Source: Isoetes taiwanensis (lineage: Eukaryota > Streptophyta > Lycopodiopsida > Isoetales > Isoetaceae). From it: a stretch of DNA of 64,000 nt. Position numbers and translations under genes: made by a program. The DNA lies in contig JAJEKV010000058.1 of NCBI GenBank assembly GCA_021234155.1, positions 8,620,992 through 8,684,991 on the forward strand, in the 5' to 3' direction. Positions 33,690 through 45,184 of the stretch are shown piece by piece; within the stretch, counting starts at the first letter, position 1, and each line of letters opens with the position of its first letter. The notes below the pieces were generated by a model that was given only the letters and a program-made list of their open reading frames with translations, was not told the origin of the DNA and did no database searches.

Positions 33690-35709
33690 CAAAAAAAAAA
33701 GAGAGAAATATAGACAATCGAGTGCAGACTTTTTCTCTTTGAGTTCCTCTTTCAGGAATCTTATTTCACAGTGTGGGCGAAATAAAACCGGTAATGGAAT
33801 ATCTGTAATGTTTCCTTGCATGTTTCCTTGCCATATCCATGTTGGGCATGTGCTACAATAATTGCCATCCATGAAACCACATCATTTTCAATAATTCTGT
33901 CAAATACTGCAATAGCACCACGTAAACTGCCACATCTAGCATACATGATACTAATGGTGTAACAATATCTGACGTAAATCTGCAGCCTAGCAACAAGGTG
34001 TGCAATCTTTTACCCTCGGGTAAAGCTCCCATCTTACTGCAGGCTTCAAAAATACTACCATGGCATCCAAGATACAACATTTTTCCTTGGGCATTTTTTT
34101 GGAAAGGAAGGATAGCTTGTCAGTCCATGAAACCACATCATTTTCAATAATTCTGTCAAATACTGCAATAGCACCATGCAAACTGCCACATCTAGCATAC
34201 ATAATAATTATGGTACTTTGTGTAACAATATCTGATGTAAATCTGTAGCCCAACAACAAGGGTAAAGCTCCCTTCTCACTACAGGCTTCAAAAATACTAA
34301 CATGTCATTCCAAGATACAGCATTTTTCCTGCGCATTATTTGAAAAAAAGGATAGCTTGCCGGAAATGACCATTCTGAACAAAGGTTGTAATTATGATAG
34401 TCCACAAGGCTACATCATAATGGGGCATGTGTTTAAAAAGACCTATTGCTTCCTTCAATTGTCCCTTCTGAACATAACTTGACATGGCAAAATTCCAGCA
34501 TACTATATCATGATCGATGCGATTTAGGTGTGTATTTCTGACCTCTCTCTGTGGCTTGCCACAAGCTTTCAAGCTGCCGATGAATGTGACAGCCCTTTGC
34601 ATGTGATCAAAGCATTCTAAAGCTTCTTGACCACACCCATGCTCAACATATCCTGCAATCATTGAATTCCAAGACACAACATTTCGAAGAGGCAATTTGT
34701 TGAAGGCTTTGCGAGCCTCTGCAAGTGAGGTACATTTGACATACATGTCCACCAAAGCACTTTGCCAATATCGCATTCCCTTCATAACCCTTATGCGCAA
34801 TCTCCTTATGAACTTTTCGGACGGCTTCCAAAATACCACAAGCTTTTAAAATACAAACATATGTTATGGAAGATGGAAGCACACCCTCCGGCCGCATCTT
34901 TTCAAAACACTTAAGGGCTTCCAACCCTTGGCCATTCTCAATATATCCTCCAATTAAAGTATTCCAGAAACAACATCCACGAGTTTGAAGTTTCTCAAAG
35001 GCATTTGGCGCCTCTGCAAGTAAACCACATTTGGCATACATGTCAAGCGAGTATGTCCAACATACGGATCATTTCCAAATCCCCATAGTTCAATTTCAAT
35101 GTGCATTGCTAAATCTTTGTCTATGGCCCCTACACCGCCACAAGCCTTCAATCATGCAGACAAAGCTAACAAACATTTGAGGCACTCCCTCCATTTGCAT
35201 ATGTTCATAACATTTGATTGCTTCTTGATAAAGTCCATTGTCAACATACCCAAAGAACTAATGCATTCGATTCATAACAAGATCATCAAGTAATATACAT
35301 AGTTAGGATACTATTATAGACGTTTAATGTCTTTGATTTACCCCGAGCAACATTCCAAACCCTAACAAAATCAAGCCTACCTTAATCTTTGAATTCAAAA
35401 GGTTCCTAAAAACAAAGGTGAAGAAGAAAATTGAAAAGGAATCTAACCTCATTTGTCAAATATTCAAGAACGTCAGCTAGATAGACAGGGACACAAGAGC
35501 CAATGCGTTTGACATATTTGCCTTGCTTCAAGTACCTTCCCAATCAACCCACAGAAAACTGAAGCCTGCTTCTGATAGTCTTGAACACGGCTTTTGCTTT
35601 GCCTTAGATCGACTGCCAGACATGATGAAGAAATGAGACATTGAAGGGAAACTCTTGGCACATTAAGCAAACTGCTGGAGCAACGGCCTTCTGATGAAAG
35701 ACGGTTCAT
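33690..35709 (-). pseudogene. PPR (PLS-type) gene copy inside Helitron 1
   Basis: The minus strand encodes tandem pentatricopeptide units in several frames: [106 protein letters not shown] and MYARCGSLRGAIAVFDRIIENDVVSW. The last unit is present twice (33,866-33,946 and 34,124-34,205), an internal duplication. An N-terminal piece at 35,473-35,709 is followed by an intron-like gap. PLS-class PPR proteins bind organellar RNA for editing or splicing. No E or DYW end is recognisable. Frameshifts make it a pseudogene, probably captured by the Helitron. Confidence 0.8.
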
Positions 35710-36031
35710 TCAAATCGGTGGAAGCACATAATAAAAAAAAAACGCTTTGCAAGAACGGTCTGCTCTGAACAAAGTGGCAATGTCACCACCGAACAACCGA
35801 CACTATGCAGTCGGCACAAACAACACGAAGAACTCTGAATCTTCGGCAACAAATATCACGAAGAATTGAATCTCCTCTGGAAGGAGCGATGGTAAACCGT
35901 AAAAGGGTTGAAAAAAGGAAAAGAAAACTACCTAAAATCTAACGGCCTATAATAAAAAAATATCAGGACAACAAATCAAGGGCCAAGATGCTCTGCACAC
36001 ACTACATTTTGCTTTTATTATTATATATAGA

Positions 36032-37974
36032 TAATTATTAGAATTACTCGAAGGTAATGTTTAAGACATTACTGTATTATTTCATTATCCAAATAACTTA
36101 TCGCTTCATAACTTAATCAACGCAAGGTAATTATTAAGCTTACTTAATACAACATTTAAGTTTATCAAAGTTTATCAAGTTCATACAAAATTTACACTTC
36201 CAAGGTACTCTTCATCCCTTGCAACACGTTATAACAAAATTTGTGTTGCAAGTCTTTGCACCTTGAAATCCTGCATTAATTTTACAATATCTATAATTAC
36301 ATACTTACTATCTCACACAAAATTTAAGCGATTAATTTAAATGGTAGAAATCACAACTATTCTAGAACTCTTGCTGCGAGAGGATATCTTCGTACTTCCT
36401 CCACCAACTGTTGCATGTCGGCTAGCATCCGTTAACATCTTTAAGTAAACATGACAGTCTTGGACGCCTGCACGATCCTGCTGGACTTCCCTTAATGCAT
36501 GCGATTAACATAATTACTCTAAGGTGATATTTATGAATTAACATTATCATAGTGTTGGATACATTACTTTCGATCGTACAATTATATTTACTCTAGCTTT
36601 GCAATATTTAACAACTTTTAGGTCGCGATTATTTAAACAATAACCCTGTACATAGACAAGGTTTTAATTATCATACACAAGAATTAGATGTGCTTCTTAT
36701 TCTCTTCCTTGGGTCTTGCATTACCCTTGGAAGTATATCCCTAAGATGCACTTAAGTATATCTGAATTCTATTTTCTATTTATATTTATAAAGACCCGAG
36801 GTTATATAGCTATCCTTGGAAGGAATTGCATCCTTGCGAAGGATTAATTAACATGCTACCTCACATTACCGTTGTTATTTAACTTATTTCCCTATGATAC
36901 ATATATGTACAACAAATTCTATGTGGTTATTAGGATCTATATTTAACTTGTCAATAAGACACATTAAAGCTTATTACACATGGGCAAACCTTTCCTAAGG
37001 CTAGGGCGCATCCACCCATTGAGCCGGCGTGGAGTAATTTGGAGATGACTTGGTCGTTGCATTGCTCTCCTATTTTTGCTCCACTTCCTTGGTGTAGTTA
37101 GCTATCACGTCAGTCTCGCACGTTGAAAGCCTCCTGAGCACTAAGGTATCTATCCATCTTACGCTCTATTCGCTTCGGCCATTGCCGGAGTGAACTCTAT
37201 TCTACGGGTCGGTCAATTCGATACAAGTACGTTCAATCATAAGATTGAGCCCTCCCACTTTCTTCGAAAAGGGAATGGTCCTGCACCCCTTCAATGGCGT
37301 TGTACACAAGGTCATATCTATTCTCTCCCCTTAAGAGGTTATACGCTTCTTACTTAGCGCATTAATTTACTAGCCTTAGCTAACGTATATAACCATCTAA
37401 GATGGATGCACATATTATGTTATCATTTATTTCAATGTAGTTATGGGTTACCTACTTAGTTAGAACGATTCTAAACCACAAGGTTTTGTCATCATGACAA
37501 TTCCTTTTGTCTCAAAAGACTATTTGATTACTATAATTTTTATTTTAGATGTACCTTGCATGTACTATTCTTTTATATTCTAGAGATTCCCCCTTTCTTA
37601 GTTATTTAAACTCTTGGAATATTCCTACCAATCGAATTGATGTCATCGTAACAAGTTGGCCGGACTTGTTAGATTACTTCTTTTCTTTCAGTTGGATTAT
37701 TCTTTGGAGGTACTAAATTTATACATGGTCAACAATTATCCTAGTAATGATTCCTTCTTAGCGAGGTGATCAATCTCACCAAGTGGTTTCAATATGTTGG
37801 ATGTCTGTTAACAATCTTGTATAATTTTAGTTACTCTTATGTGTTTCCTTCCCAATACTTGACGCTTAGCTCAACATTGGGCAATCCTTTCGGCGAGAAT
37901 ATCTATAAAAAAAAAAAAAAAAAAAAAAGCCTTCTAATCCCAATGTGGATGTTACCATCCATACATTTAACCTA
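36032..37974 (-). other. LTR-B internal region, 3' part, non-coding
   Basis: AT-rich without frames. The block 36,205-36,262 matches LTR-A at 7890-7950. The stretch 36,370-36,430 reads on minus as ADMQQLVEEVR.Y, the linker seen after integrase at 8990-9050. About 37,040-37,080 resembles the chromodomain end (EQCNDQVISK). These two remnants are in the opposite order to LTR-A, so the region is rearranged. A 20-bp poly(A) lies at 37,907-37,928. Confidence 0.55.
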
Positions 37975-40900
37975 TTAGGCCCCATGGCCTTGGATCCTTG
38001 AGCTTGCTAGAAGCTCATCCACTCGTTGCCTGCTTGAAGTAGCAAGGTAACGTTCTTTCGAGTCGCTCGATACCTCGGTCTCCTTGACGGTGGCTCCTCT
38101 TGATGTAGAGGTTGACTTTGTTCGTTTAGAAGCCTCTCCTTGCTGGTCTTTGATGGTGTAGTTGGTCACTTGAAATCTTCCATGCCGCTTTTCAAAACCC
38201 TGAAGGTGGCGCCGTTGAAAAAGATCTTTCATCTTGAACTTTTTGTCTTGGCAGCTAAAGGACGACTCAGATATCGATATTGTTTCTTGACTCCATCGAC
38301 GTCTCATCACGTCGAGTCCTCTTGTTGCCTGAGAAGAGTGTTGAGGATGTTGATTGCTTCACCCCTGCAAATTGTCTGACATCTCTTCCTTTGATTTGTT
38401 ACGCTATGGGAGGGAAGGAATAACAAGGGAACTATATATGCAAAGCATATAGCTTACGTAATTACAATTACTACTAGAGCTATTAAGTCCCCCTTGTGCC
38501 TCCCTTCGAGTTGCACACCTACTCCTTGGTAATGTCATCGGTGTTCCTCCCGGTGCAATGGTGTTGACGATCTATATCCTCCTATTTGTACGTCGGGTTT
38601 CACTACTCGGGGTAACTTGTTGATATACTTGGGCCCTCCAGATGTTTGTCGCTATGGCACAACACGCTTTGCATCACATTCTAACTAAAGGTGTGCTAGT
38701 CGTTGGTGGAGTCTGCTTCACGATCCGTTTCTCGGTGTAATTGTTCCCCCTTCATGATACTTGAAGCTATTTGGAGGCGTCTCTTGAGGCTGTGCGTGCT
38801 TCCTTTGGCTATACTCCTCTGGAGTTGTTCTCTTCTGCAGTTGTTCTTTGAGTCGTCCATCCTTGGTTCACCAAGTTGCATGCAAGTCCGCGTGCAAGTT
38901 ATCGGCTCGCCTCGCCTCACCTAATTGCTTCTCCATCGAGCTTCCAATCTTCCTTGTTTGATCCCCTCGGTCACATGGCTTGGACATTGTCACGTTCCTC
39001 AGTGCTATGCCGTCTTCTTGTCTTGAGGTAGTTTTGATCCTCCTGTTGCCTCTAGGGAGCTCGTGGAATAAGTCGGTTGCTAGCACTTCTCTAGCTTTCA
39101 GTTCCTGACCTTTGTCCCTCTATGCATGTCGGTCTCTCTGTCAAGTAAAGCTTTGTGGCTCTCCTCCCTGCTGGCTATATTGTCGGGATGATGGATCCTT
39201 ATATCTGCGCAGCTTGGCCCTTGAGTTGAAGAAGTACCTGCCTTAGATATACTCTTGTCATTGAATAGCCTAGCTATTATCTTGAACTCTCTTTTTGCCG
39301 AAGGTGCTTCAGTTGCTATCCTTGTCGTTAAGGTGTCGAATGCTTCTACCTTGGGCGTTTGACGTGCCACATGTCGGAGATATGATCGGCTTCTTCTCTT
39401 CTAATTCTTGGTAGGAGTACTGTGAAGCCATCACCTAGTTGTTGAAGGCATATCTCCTCGTAGCGGTGCCTTCGTAAAGTGCATCTCCATCTAATACCCG
39501 TGTCATAGCGCATCACCCTATATTACCACAAGGTGGAATTATGGTTGTCGAGATGTTGCCTTCTTAGTTGGCTCGTTGATGTCGGGTCGTTCCTCCTTCT
39601 ATTGTTGAGGCCACTCGTGTCATAAGTTCGTCAAGTGTTGCCGCTGCCACAAGAGGTAGTGGTGCGCATACGGCGATGTCCCGTCTTGCAGGCGGCTGAT
39701 GATCTTGACATGACCGGTGTTGTCTCTTATTACGACATTGGGTGGGCGGCGGTCTTCTACTTGAGGGCACTTCCCGAAGTGTTTGGAGTCGAACGTTTGC
39801 TTGGGCTCTGGTCGTTTCTCCCTCGTACTTGCTCTTCCATTTTGATCTTGGGCTATAGTTGTGCTTCCTCATTTGGTAGTCGAAGTGAAGGAGCTTCCTG
39901 ATCTAAGCGCTAAATCCGTAAAACATGACTTTAAACTCATGTTTCTCCACTATATCTGTGAGCACCCGAGATATACAATAGACATATACGTATTTACATT
40001 GGGATTTTAATTCATCCACTTTTTCGAACAACTACTGAAGATCTACTTAAATGTTTTATCTTTGTTTCCCCTCCTCGTCGCGTTTGATCCTCCGGTTTTC
40101 TTTGCATCTTCTTCAATCGGTTGACTCCGGGATTCCTTGAGATGCTGCTACTATTGTTGAGCTTCGTGTCTGATCCGAGCTCGTCACCCCAAGTTGCGAA
40201 GAGTGTTCGTCGATGTGATCCCTTGAAAAAGATGCTCCTCCTTAATGTGTATGTCCGTCGTAAGGAATGCGGTGACCGCTCAACGTCCCTATATGCGAGT
40301 GTGTCATTGCAAGGTTGCCGATGTGCAGTGCCATTGATCGATTGATCACTGGTACATTTGCGGTCGGGCGTTCTTGAATGTCTTCAAGCTCGAGATCGTG
40401 GGGGTGGTGAGGCGAGGCATTGTCATTCCTCCGTAGGTTGAATTCACGAGTGCGCCCCTGTTGATTGGGCTTTGCTTCATTCCGAGGTGCCTCTCCTGTG
40501 CTTAGAAGTGTGGTCATCTCCATTGCACCTACCCTAGCTCCTTCTGGTTGCCTTTGCGTGATTTGTACCTGGTTTGGCTAGGTTGTCTCCTCCGTCCTTT
40601 GGGTCCTATCCATTCGAGTCTCGCACTCCTTGGTCGGCGTAGTAAAGTCATCCTTCCTTTGGTTTCCGTGTGTTTACGGGTCCCGAATTCTTGTTCGGCG
40701 GAATATTCTCCTCCTTGATCTTGCCCTAATGCTGATATAGGCCTTCAAGTTGGAGATGTTCCTTCCACGATATCGTCTCCTTCCCCTCATGGTCTCCTAC
40801 TTTTTGGAACCGATGAAAGTTCTCTATTTTGGTGCAAGGGAGCTGGAAGCTTCGTCTGGTCAGCCTTAGGTGCTTTGTGGTTGCCTAGCTTGGTTGCTCC

Positions 40901-41760
40901 TTTTGTTGGCGTTGCATTACATTCGCTTGAGTTCTTTGGGCTGCAAGGTCGTGGTTGTCTTCCCTCCGGTTTCTATACGGCTCTGTGTCGCCATGACTTC
41001 TCTCCTCGATGAAAGATTATGCCCTCTGACCTTAGCTCGTGATGCCAACGTGGCATCGATGTCTAACGTCTTCCTGCACCTGTATTTTGCTGCCTTGCAT
41101 TCTTCCATTTGAAACTCATGTGCGTCGAGTTGGTGAAGGCGTCGAGATCCTCTTTCGATGTGACTGTGGGCGTGGTAGCCGGGAGGTTGACATCTAGAAA
41201 ATTCTTGATGCCGTTGGTTACCAAATATTCTTCCCATTTGATGAAGATTGATGATAGGCGGTGGTGTCTGTTCTACTCGTTTGTCGGTTGAGGTGTTTGT
41301 CGTTGTGCTTCCCTCTCTTGGATTGCCTTTTGGTCTCCTCTCCTTATCATGCGTACATGTTTGGGACCTTGATGTCTTCAAAGTTGCGCCTCTAGCTCTT
41401 ACGTGGCTCGCCTGTGCTTCAAAGCAACTTCGTATATTCTAGAGTCTAAGGGTCCACTTGAAGGGCTCTCCTACAACATTTTGGGCTCTATAAGCAAGCA
41501 AGATGGCTCGGCGGCATTCTATGGAGACATATCTATAATCTCAAGTCTATGGACATTAGGGCGTGTGGTATGGCATGAAATGAGGGTTGTTTTGCAAAAC
41601 CTCCATGATGTTTGAGGCATACTCTAAGGTCCTAGCAAAGTTGGTTTGGGGGAGTCCAATCTCTATACATGGAGTGACTTGGGCAGCTCTAGACTCTAGC
41701 TCCTTTCTAGGTATCCTGGCAATAGGGAGTGTCAATGTGGCGGCTGTATAGGTCAAACTC
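37975..41760 (-). other. LTR-B internal region, degenerate coding-like stretch
   Basis: Several hydrophilic minus frames of 70-154 codons occur: 37,975-38,310 (KFKMKDLFQRRHLQGF), 38,868-39,086, 39,098-39,370, 39,564-39,872 and 40,917-41,381. They are rich in Arg, Thr, Ser, Lys and Gln and could be remnants of a gag-like protein, but I find no zinc knuckle, DSG, YxDD or integrase motif. No function can be assigned. Confidence 0.35.
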
Positions 41761-42189
41761 TATTAGAAGGACACAAAATTAGGTCAAGGCTTATGCCTTT
41801 GGCATGAGCAGAGATGATGTACCAACAGTTGGACTTGGGTTGCTATGCTGAGGTCTAGATGACTATAACAAAGGGGTGTTCTTGGGCACTTCTATCTAGG
41901 AGTAAGGCATCATCTTTGAGCCGAGAGCAATACTTGTGAGGTACTAATGGGGTATGCTTCTATTTGTTTGGGTCCCATAGGCCAATTGGTCTCCGTGGAC
42001 GCTAAAAACTTATTCTATTCTATTCTATTTACAAACAAACCACAGTTTGGAAAAACAATTCAAGGGTTTGAGCAATTTTGGTCATTTTGAGCTGAGGTCA
42101 TAAATGGATTCTAGACTGTCTAACGGTCCTATTGCAACAAATTTCAGGTGATTTGGAGCTCTGTAGCTCAAGTTATGGGGTTTGAAACA

Positions 42190-42930
42190 TCGGACCCCTC
42201 TAAGAGTGCGCGAGGAGGGTGTTAGGTTGGGACCTAAGTGGCCTCTGGCGCACTCTTGGAGGTGTTGGTCTATCTATGCCTAATGGATGCCAAGAACAAG
42301 TTCAAAGACGTGAATTCCTACTTATTTTCCTCTTAACTGCAAGTTTCTTTGCTTATTTACTTCATTTGGAGCAGGTAAGTGGCTGATCAAGGGCCCAGTT
42401 GGCTGGACCCCTCTAAGAGTGCGCGAGGAGGGTGTTAGGTCCAGACCTAACTATGCCCTGGTGCACCCTTAGAGGTGTTGGCCAAAATTTCACATTTACT
42501 CCTTAACTACTACTATACTTAATCCAATTTAAACAAATTAACATGCATTTCTAACTAATTGAAGCATTCTAAGCGGGATTCTATCATTACTTTTACAATT
42601 TGAGTAAGTTTTGAGTAATTTCCGAAGTCACTTTTAGGGGACCCCTCCAAGAGTGCGCGAGGAGGGTGTTAGGTCATGACCTAACTATGCTCTGGCGCAC
42701 CCTTAGAGGTGTTGCTCCAAATTTAATTTTTACTTACTACTTTTTTGTGTGTTAGCATACAAAGTTAGCTAATTCGAGCTTTTTAAATGGGATTTCATCT
42801 TTTCTTTTACAATTTAGGGTTCCTAAGGCCGAGTTCTAGAGCTCATATTGGGTGACCCCTCTAAGAGTGCGCGAAAGACCAATTAGGTATGGACCTAACA
42901 TGCTCCTGGCGCACCCTTGGAGGTGTCGGC
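42190..42930 (-). repeat. Four hairpin-forming repeats in the LTR-B leader
   Basis: A block of about 73-74 bp occurs four times (about 42,193-42,266, 42,407-42,480, 42,641-42,714 and 42,855-42,926), spaced 213-235 bp apart. Each has ACCCCTCTAAGAGTGCGC at one end and GGCGCACCCTTAGAGGTG at the other, which are imperfect reverse complements, with GAGGGTGTTAGGTC and GACCTAAC between (also complementary in part). They lie between the primer site and the presumed gag, where packaging signals sit in retroelements. Confidence 0.75.
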
Positions 42931-43167
42931 TAAAAAGTGACTAAAAGTTATTAAGCTTTCCTAGGAAATTTTCTCCTGTCTATTTCATCTTAATTATGTT
43001 CTCTAATTATCCTAATTCTAAATAATTACTAACTCTACCCCGGGAAGAAAAAAATTCCCACTACTCGAGGTTCGTGCTTGGGCTTTTATCTCCAAGACTG
43101 AATGTCTAGATTAGTTAGTTCCTATAGGATTATGGCCAGTGCTCGATCCTGGTCTGCCAAGATCAAA

Positions 43168-43179
43168 GCTCTGATACCA
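43168..43179 (-). promoter_or_regulatory. Primer binding site of LTR-B (tRNA-iMet)
   Basis: On minus, TGGTATCAGAGC starts one base after the LTR end CCGTCACA. This is the plant initiator-Met tRNA complement used by most plant LTR elements, and it shows that 43,181-44,736 is the 5' LTR. Confidence 0.9.
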
Positions 43180-43180
43180 T

Positions 43181-44736
43181 TGTGACGGCCCCAGCTCAGA
43201 TACGATGCCCCGATCGTATACAAACTGGAGATCATCCCTCAAACCAGCATCTGCTCGCTGACGTGAGGCCGTGCACCTAACATCGGGCTCTTGATGGTGG
43301 CCAAGAACCCGACGGGGAAGAATGGACGTGTCATTCATCCCGTCTCCCTCGGGATCGATCTAGCTGCGGAAACGTAACACACATGAACACATGACATCAA
43401 TCAACAATAACATACCACCTCGAAGGGTGGTCCACCATATCACAGTAGCTGCAACAACACATCAGTATATCAACATAACATGGGGAGATCCTACCCTGGC
43501 TCAGACTCTTGGGGAAAGACTGACGGCTTGGGTCTCCAGATAACAATGCAGACAGAATTCATGGCAAATGGATTTGGCTGGCATAGAACATGGTCGTTGG
43601 GTAGTCCACTCCATCCGCCCCTCCTGTGCATACTTTGCAGATAGGCTGAAAGGTATTGGAGCCTGACCGTAGCCTGCCGGGTTCATAGTCAAAGGGGCTA
43701 CTACTGGGTTGCATCTCCCCAGCTCCCGATGAGGCAGGAGGAGATCACTCTCCTCCAGAAGGTTCATGCCAATCACAGGCGAGCTAGAGAGCCACTGCTC
43801 GTATACGACTTGAACCCCTAGAAGATGACGCATCACCCAAGAGGTGTCGAGCCCATACCCTGCCCTCACGCAGTGCCAGGGTATTAGGCCTAGCCCACAA
43901 TGTTCCCCGGCCGTCGCTACGCACCAGAGGGATCAACTGTGATCAGACAAGCCCTTCCTTGTCAGCCGGTCTAGCTCCGCCACCCACAGCCAGGCGGGCT
44001 CTTATGCACAGGCCGCATTAATTGGGAATTAATGGGCTAACTATGATCATACAACTACTTGGGCTCTGGGTCTCTACCCCCCTTCCCAATACACAAGAGT
44101 GGCGCATAGAATGTCAAAACATCATCAACAGAACTGAACATAACAGAATACATCTATTCTAATCTACCTAATCATACATGGTTAGGTTCCTTTGTTAGTG
44201 TCTATCATTCTTAGGCTGTAGGGGTCGCCTATAGCTAAGAATGGATGCTAAACCTACTGAAAGAGGCCTGATAACTCGGATCTACCTATTGAATCAACCA
44301 CCCACCCGCATCTTGGCCGGCTCCCACTCCTCTGAAAGCGTCCATGCTGCTGATCTCGGGTCTGCTGATCTTGGATCGAGCTGCAACCTGGGAATTCCGA
44401 TTCCTCTGCTACTCTTCAGGCGAAATGGCGTCCAATGCTGCTCCAATCCGACCTATAGGGGCTGGAAACCGAAAGGGTTTCCCTTTTAGGGTTTATGCCC
44501 CTTTATCCCCACAAATTTTAGGGCTAGGCCCTTTTGGTCAATGGGCTATTGCCACATGGCAAAAGATATTATATTCACATGTGGCCTTAACATGTGCAAT
44601 ATAATGGTTCACAAGGTCGTACCCTAGGGTACTACCCTTTACGGTCGCCGTGTACATGTCGTCTGAGTCGACATGTACTAGTGACGTGTCAGTATAATAT
44701 ACGTATTCATACCGTATGTTATGCTGGAACGTCACA
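43181..44736 (-). repeat. 5' LTR of LTR-B
   Basis: It starts TGTGACGGCC and ends GGAACGTCACA on plus. It is 1556 bp and nearly identical to the 3' LTR outside CTG/CAG sites. It carries the element's promoter by position. A minus-strand frame of the host MULE transposase reads into it from 44,737. Confidence 0.9.
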
Positions 44737-44741
44737 GCAGC
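44737..44741. repeat. 5-bp target site duplication of LTR-B (right)
   Basis: GCAGC follows CGTCACA directly and matches 29,246-29,250. Confidence 0.85.
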
Positions 44742-45080
44742 ACTTATTTCGGACGGATGGGGAACATAGTGTTGCTGTAGGCACAACCTCATCAACCCAT
44801 ACACACACTCGTTGAATGCGTAACCACCACCCTGAGGAGCACCACGAAGCCATTGTACTGGGTCCGGGTAGAGACCGGCCAATTCGTGAACAAGTTCTTT
44901 GGGATCTTGGGTGGGAGTAACTTGTGAAGTGGATAGGCCAGGCGGGTTCCACCCATCGTCCGTATCATCCCCGGTTTTCTCCTCTGACATTGTGTCATCC
45001 TCGGTGTCATGAAGGTCATAGTCACTATCATTTTCATCTGAAATCTGACTCACTGAGTCGTCGGTGTCTACCTCTGCCAT
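44737..45080 (-). pseudogene. MULE transposase, 5' exon (cut by LTR-B)
   Basis: On minus, MAEVDTDDSVSQISDENDSD opens an acidic N-terminus (Asp/Glu/Ser-rich) followed by YPDPVQWLRGAPQGGGYAFN and PHPSEISAA. The reading stops being native at the LTR-B edge. With LTR-B and one copy of GCAGC removed, the frame continues directly into ADPRLPP and later MHRWAAYCEELAVDD at 29,250 downward without a stop. The ATG at 45,080 is the first in frame and is preceded by AT-rich spacer. Confidence 0.85.
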
Positions 45081-45184
45081 TCTCGGACACTCTACTTGGA
45101 AGACAAATATAAACTATCACAGCACGAACCTGCTACTGCACAAAACATAATCTATAATTCAATTGAAGAAACAACGGAGCCTTG

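Larger units (their letters stand above)
30914..36031 (-). mobile_element. Helitron 1 carrying a PPR gene copy, inserted in LTR-B
   Basis: On minus it begins A|TCTATATATAATAATAAAAGC (36,031), a canonical Helitron 5' end. It ends with hairpin GCCCAGC-aac-GCTGGGC, then ACTTTTT, then CTAG (30,917-30,914), followed by T. Removing it restores sequence collinear with the LTR-A 3' region (TTATTATAGTTA...GATTAC near 4062-4090), which serves as an empty site. Size is 5118 bp. No Rep/helicase was seen, so it is non-autonomous. It carries a PPR gene in the same orientation. Confidence 0.85.
29251..44736 (-). mobile_element. LTR retrotransposon LTR-B (15.5 kb, non-autonomous) with nested Helitron
   Basis: Two LTRs of 1555 and 1556 bp, a primer site beside the right LTR, a polypurine tract beside the left LTR and a 5-bp target duplication define a complete minus-strand element. 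Without the Helitron the internal region is about 7.3 kb and I find no protease, RT, RNase H or integrase in it. The one pol trace is a remnant near 36,370-36,430. It resembles a large retrotransposon derivative mobilised by a related chromovirus such as LTR-A, with which it shares LTR ends and polypurine-tract structure. Confidence 0.85.

Noticed and set aside
30914-36031. PPR region as a functional resident gene
   Set aside because: It lies between Helitron ends inside an LTR element, with frames broken in several places and no recognisable C-terminal editing domain.
42190-42930. CRISPR-like array
   Set aside because: Only four units of about 73 bp with 140-160 bp spacers occur, each self-complementary and inside a eukaryotic LTR element.
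44594-44815. Open frame crossing the LTR-B right edge
   Set aside because: It is a chance frame over the junction. The real signal there is the TSD and the resumption of the transposase frame on minus.
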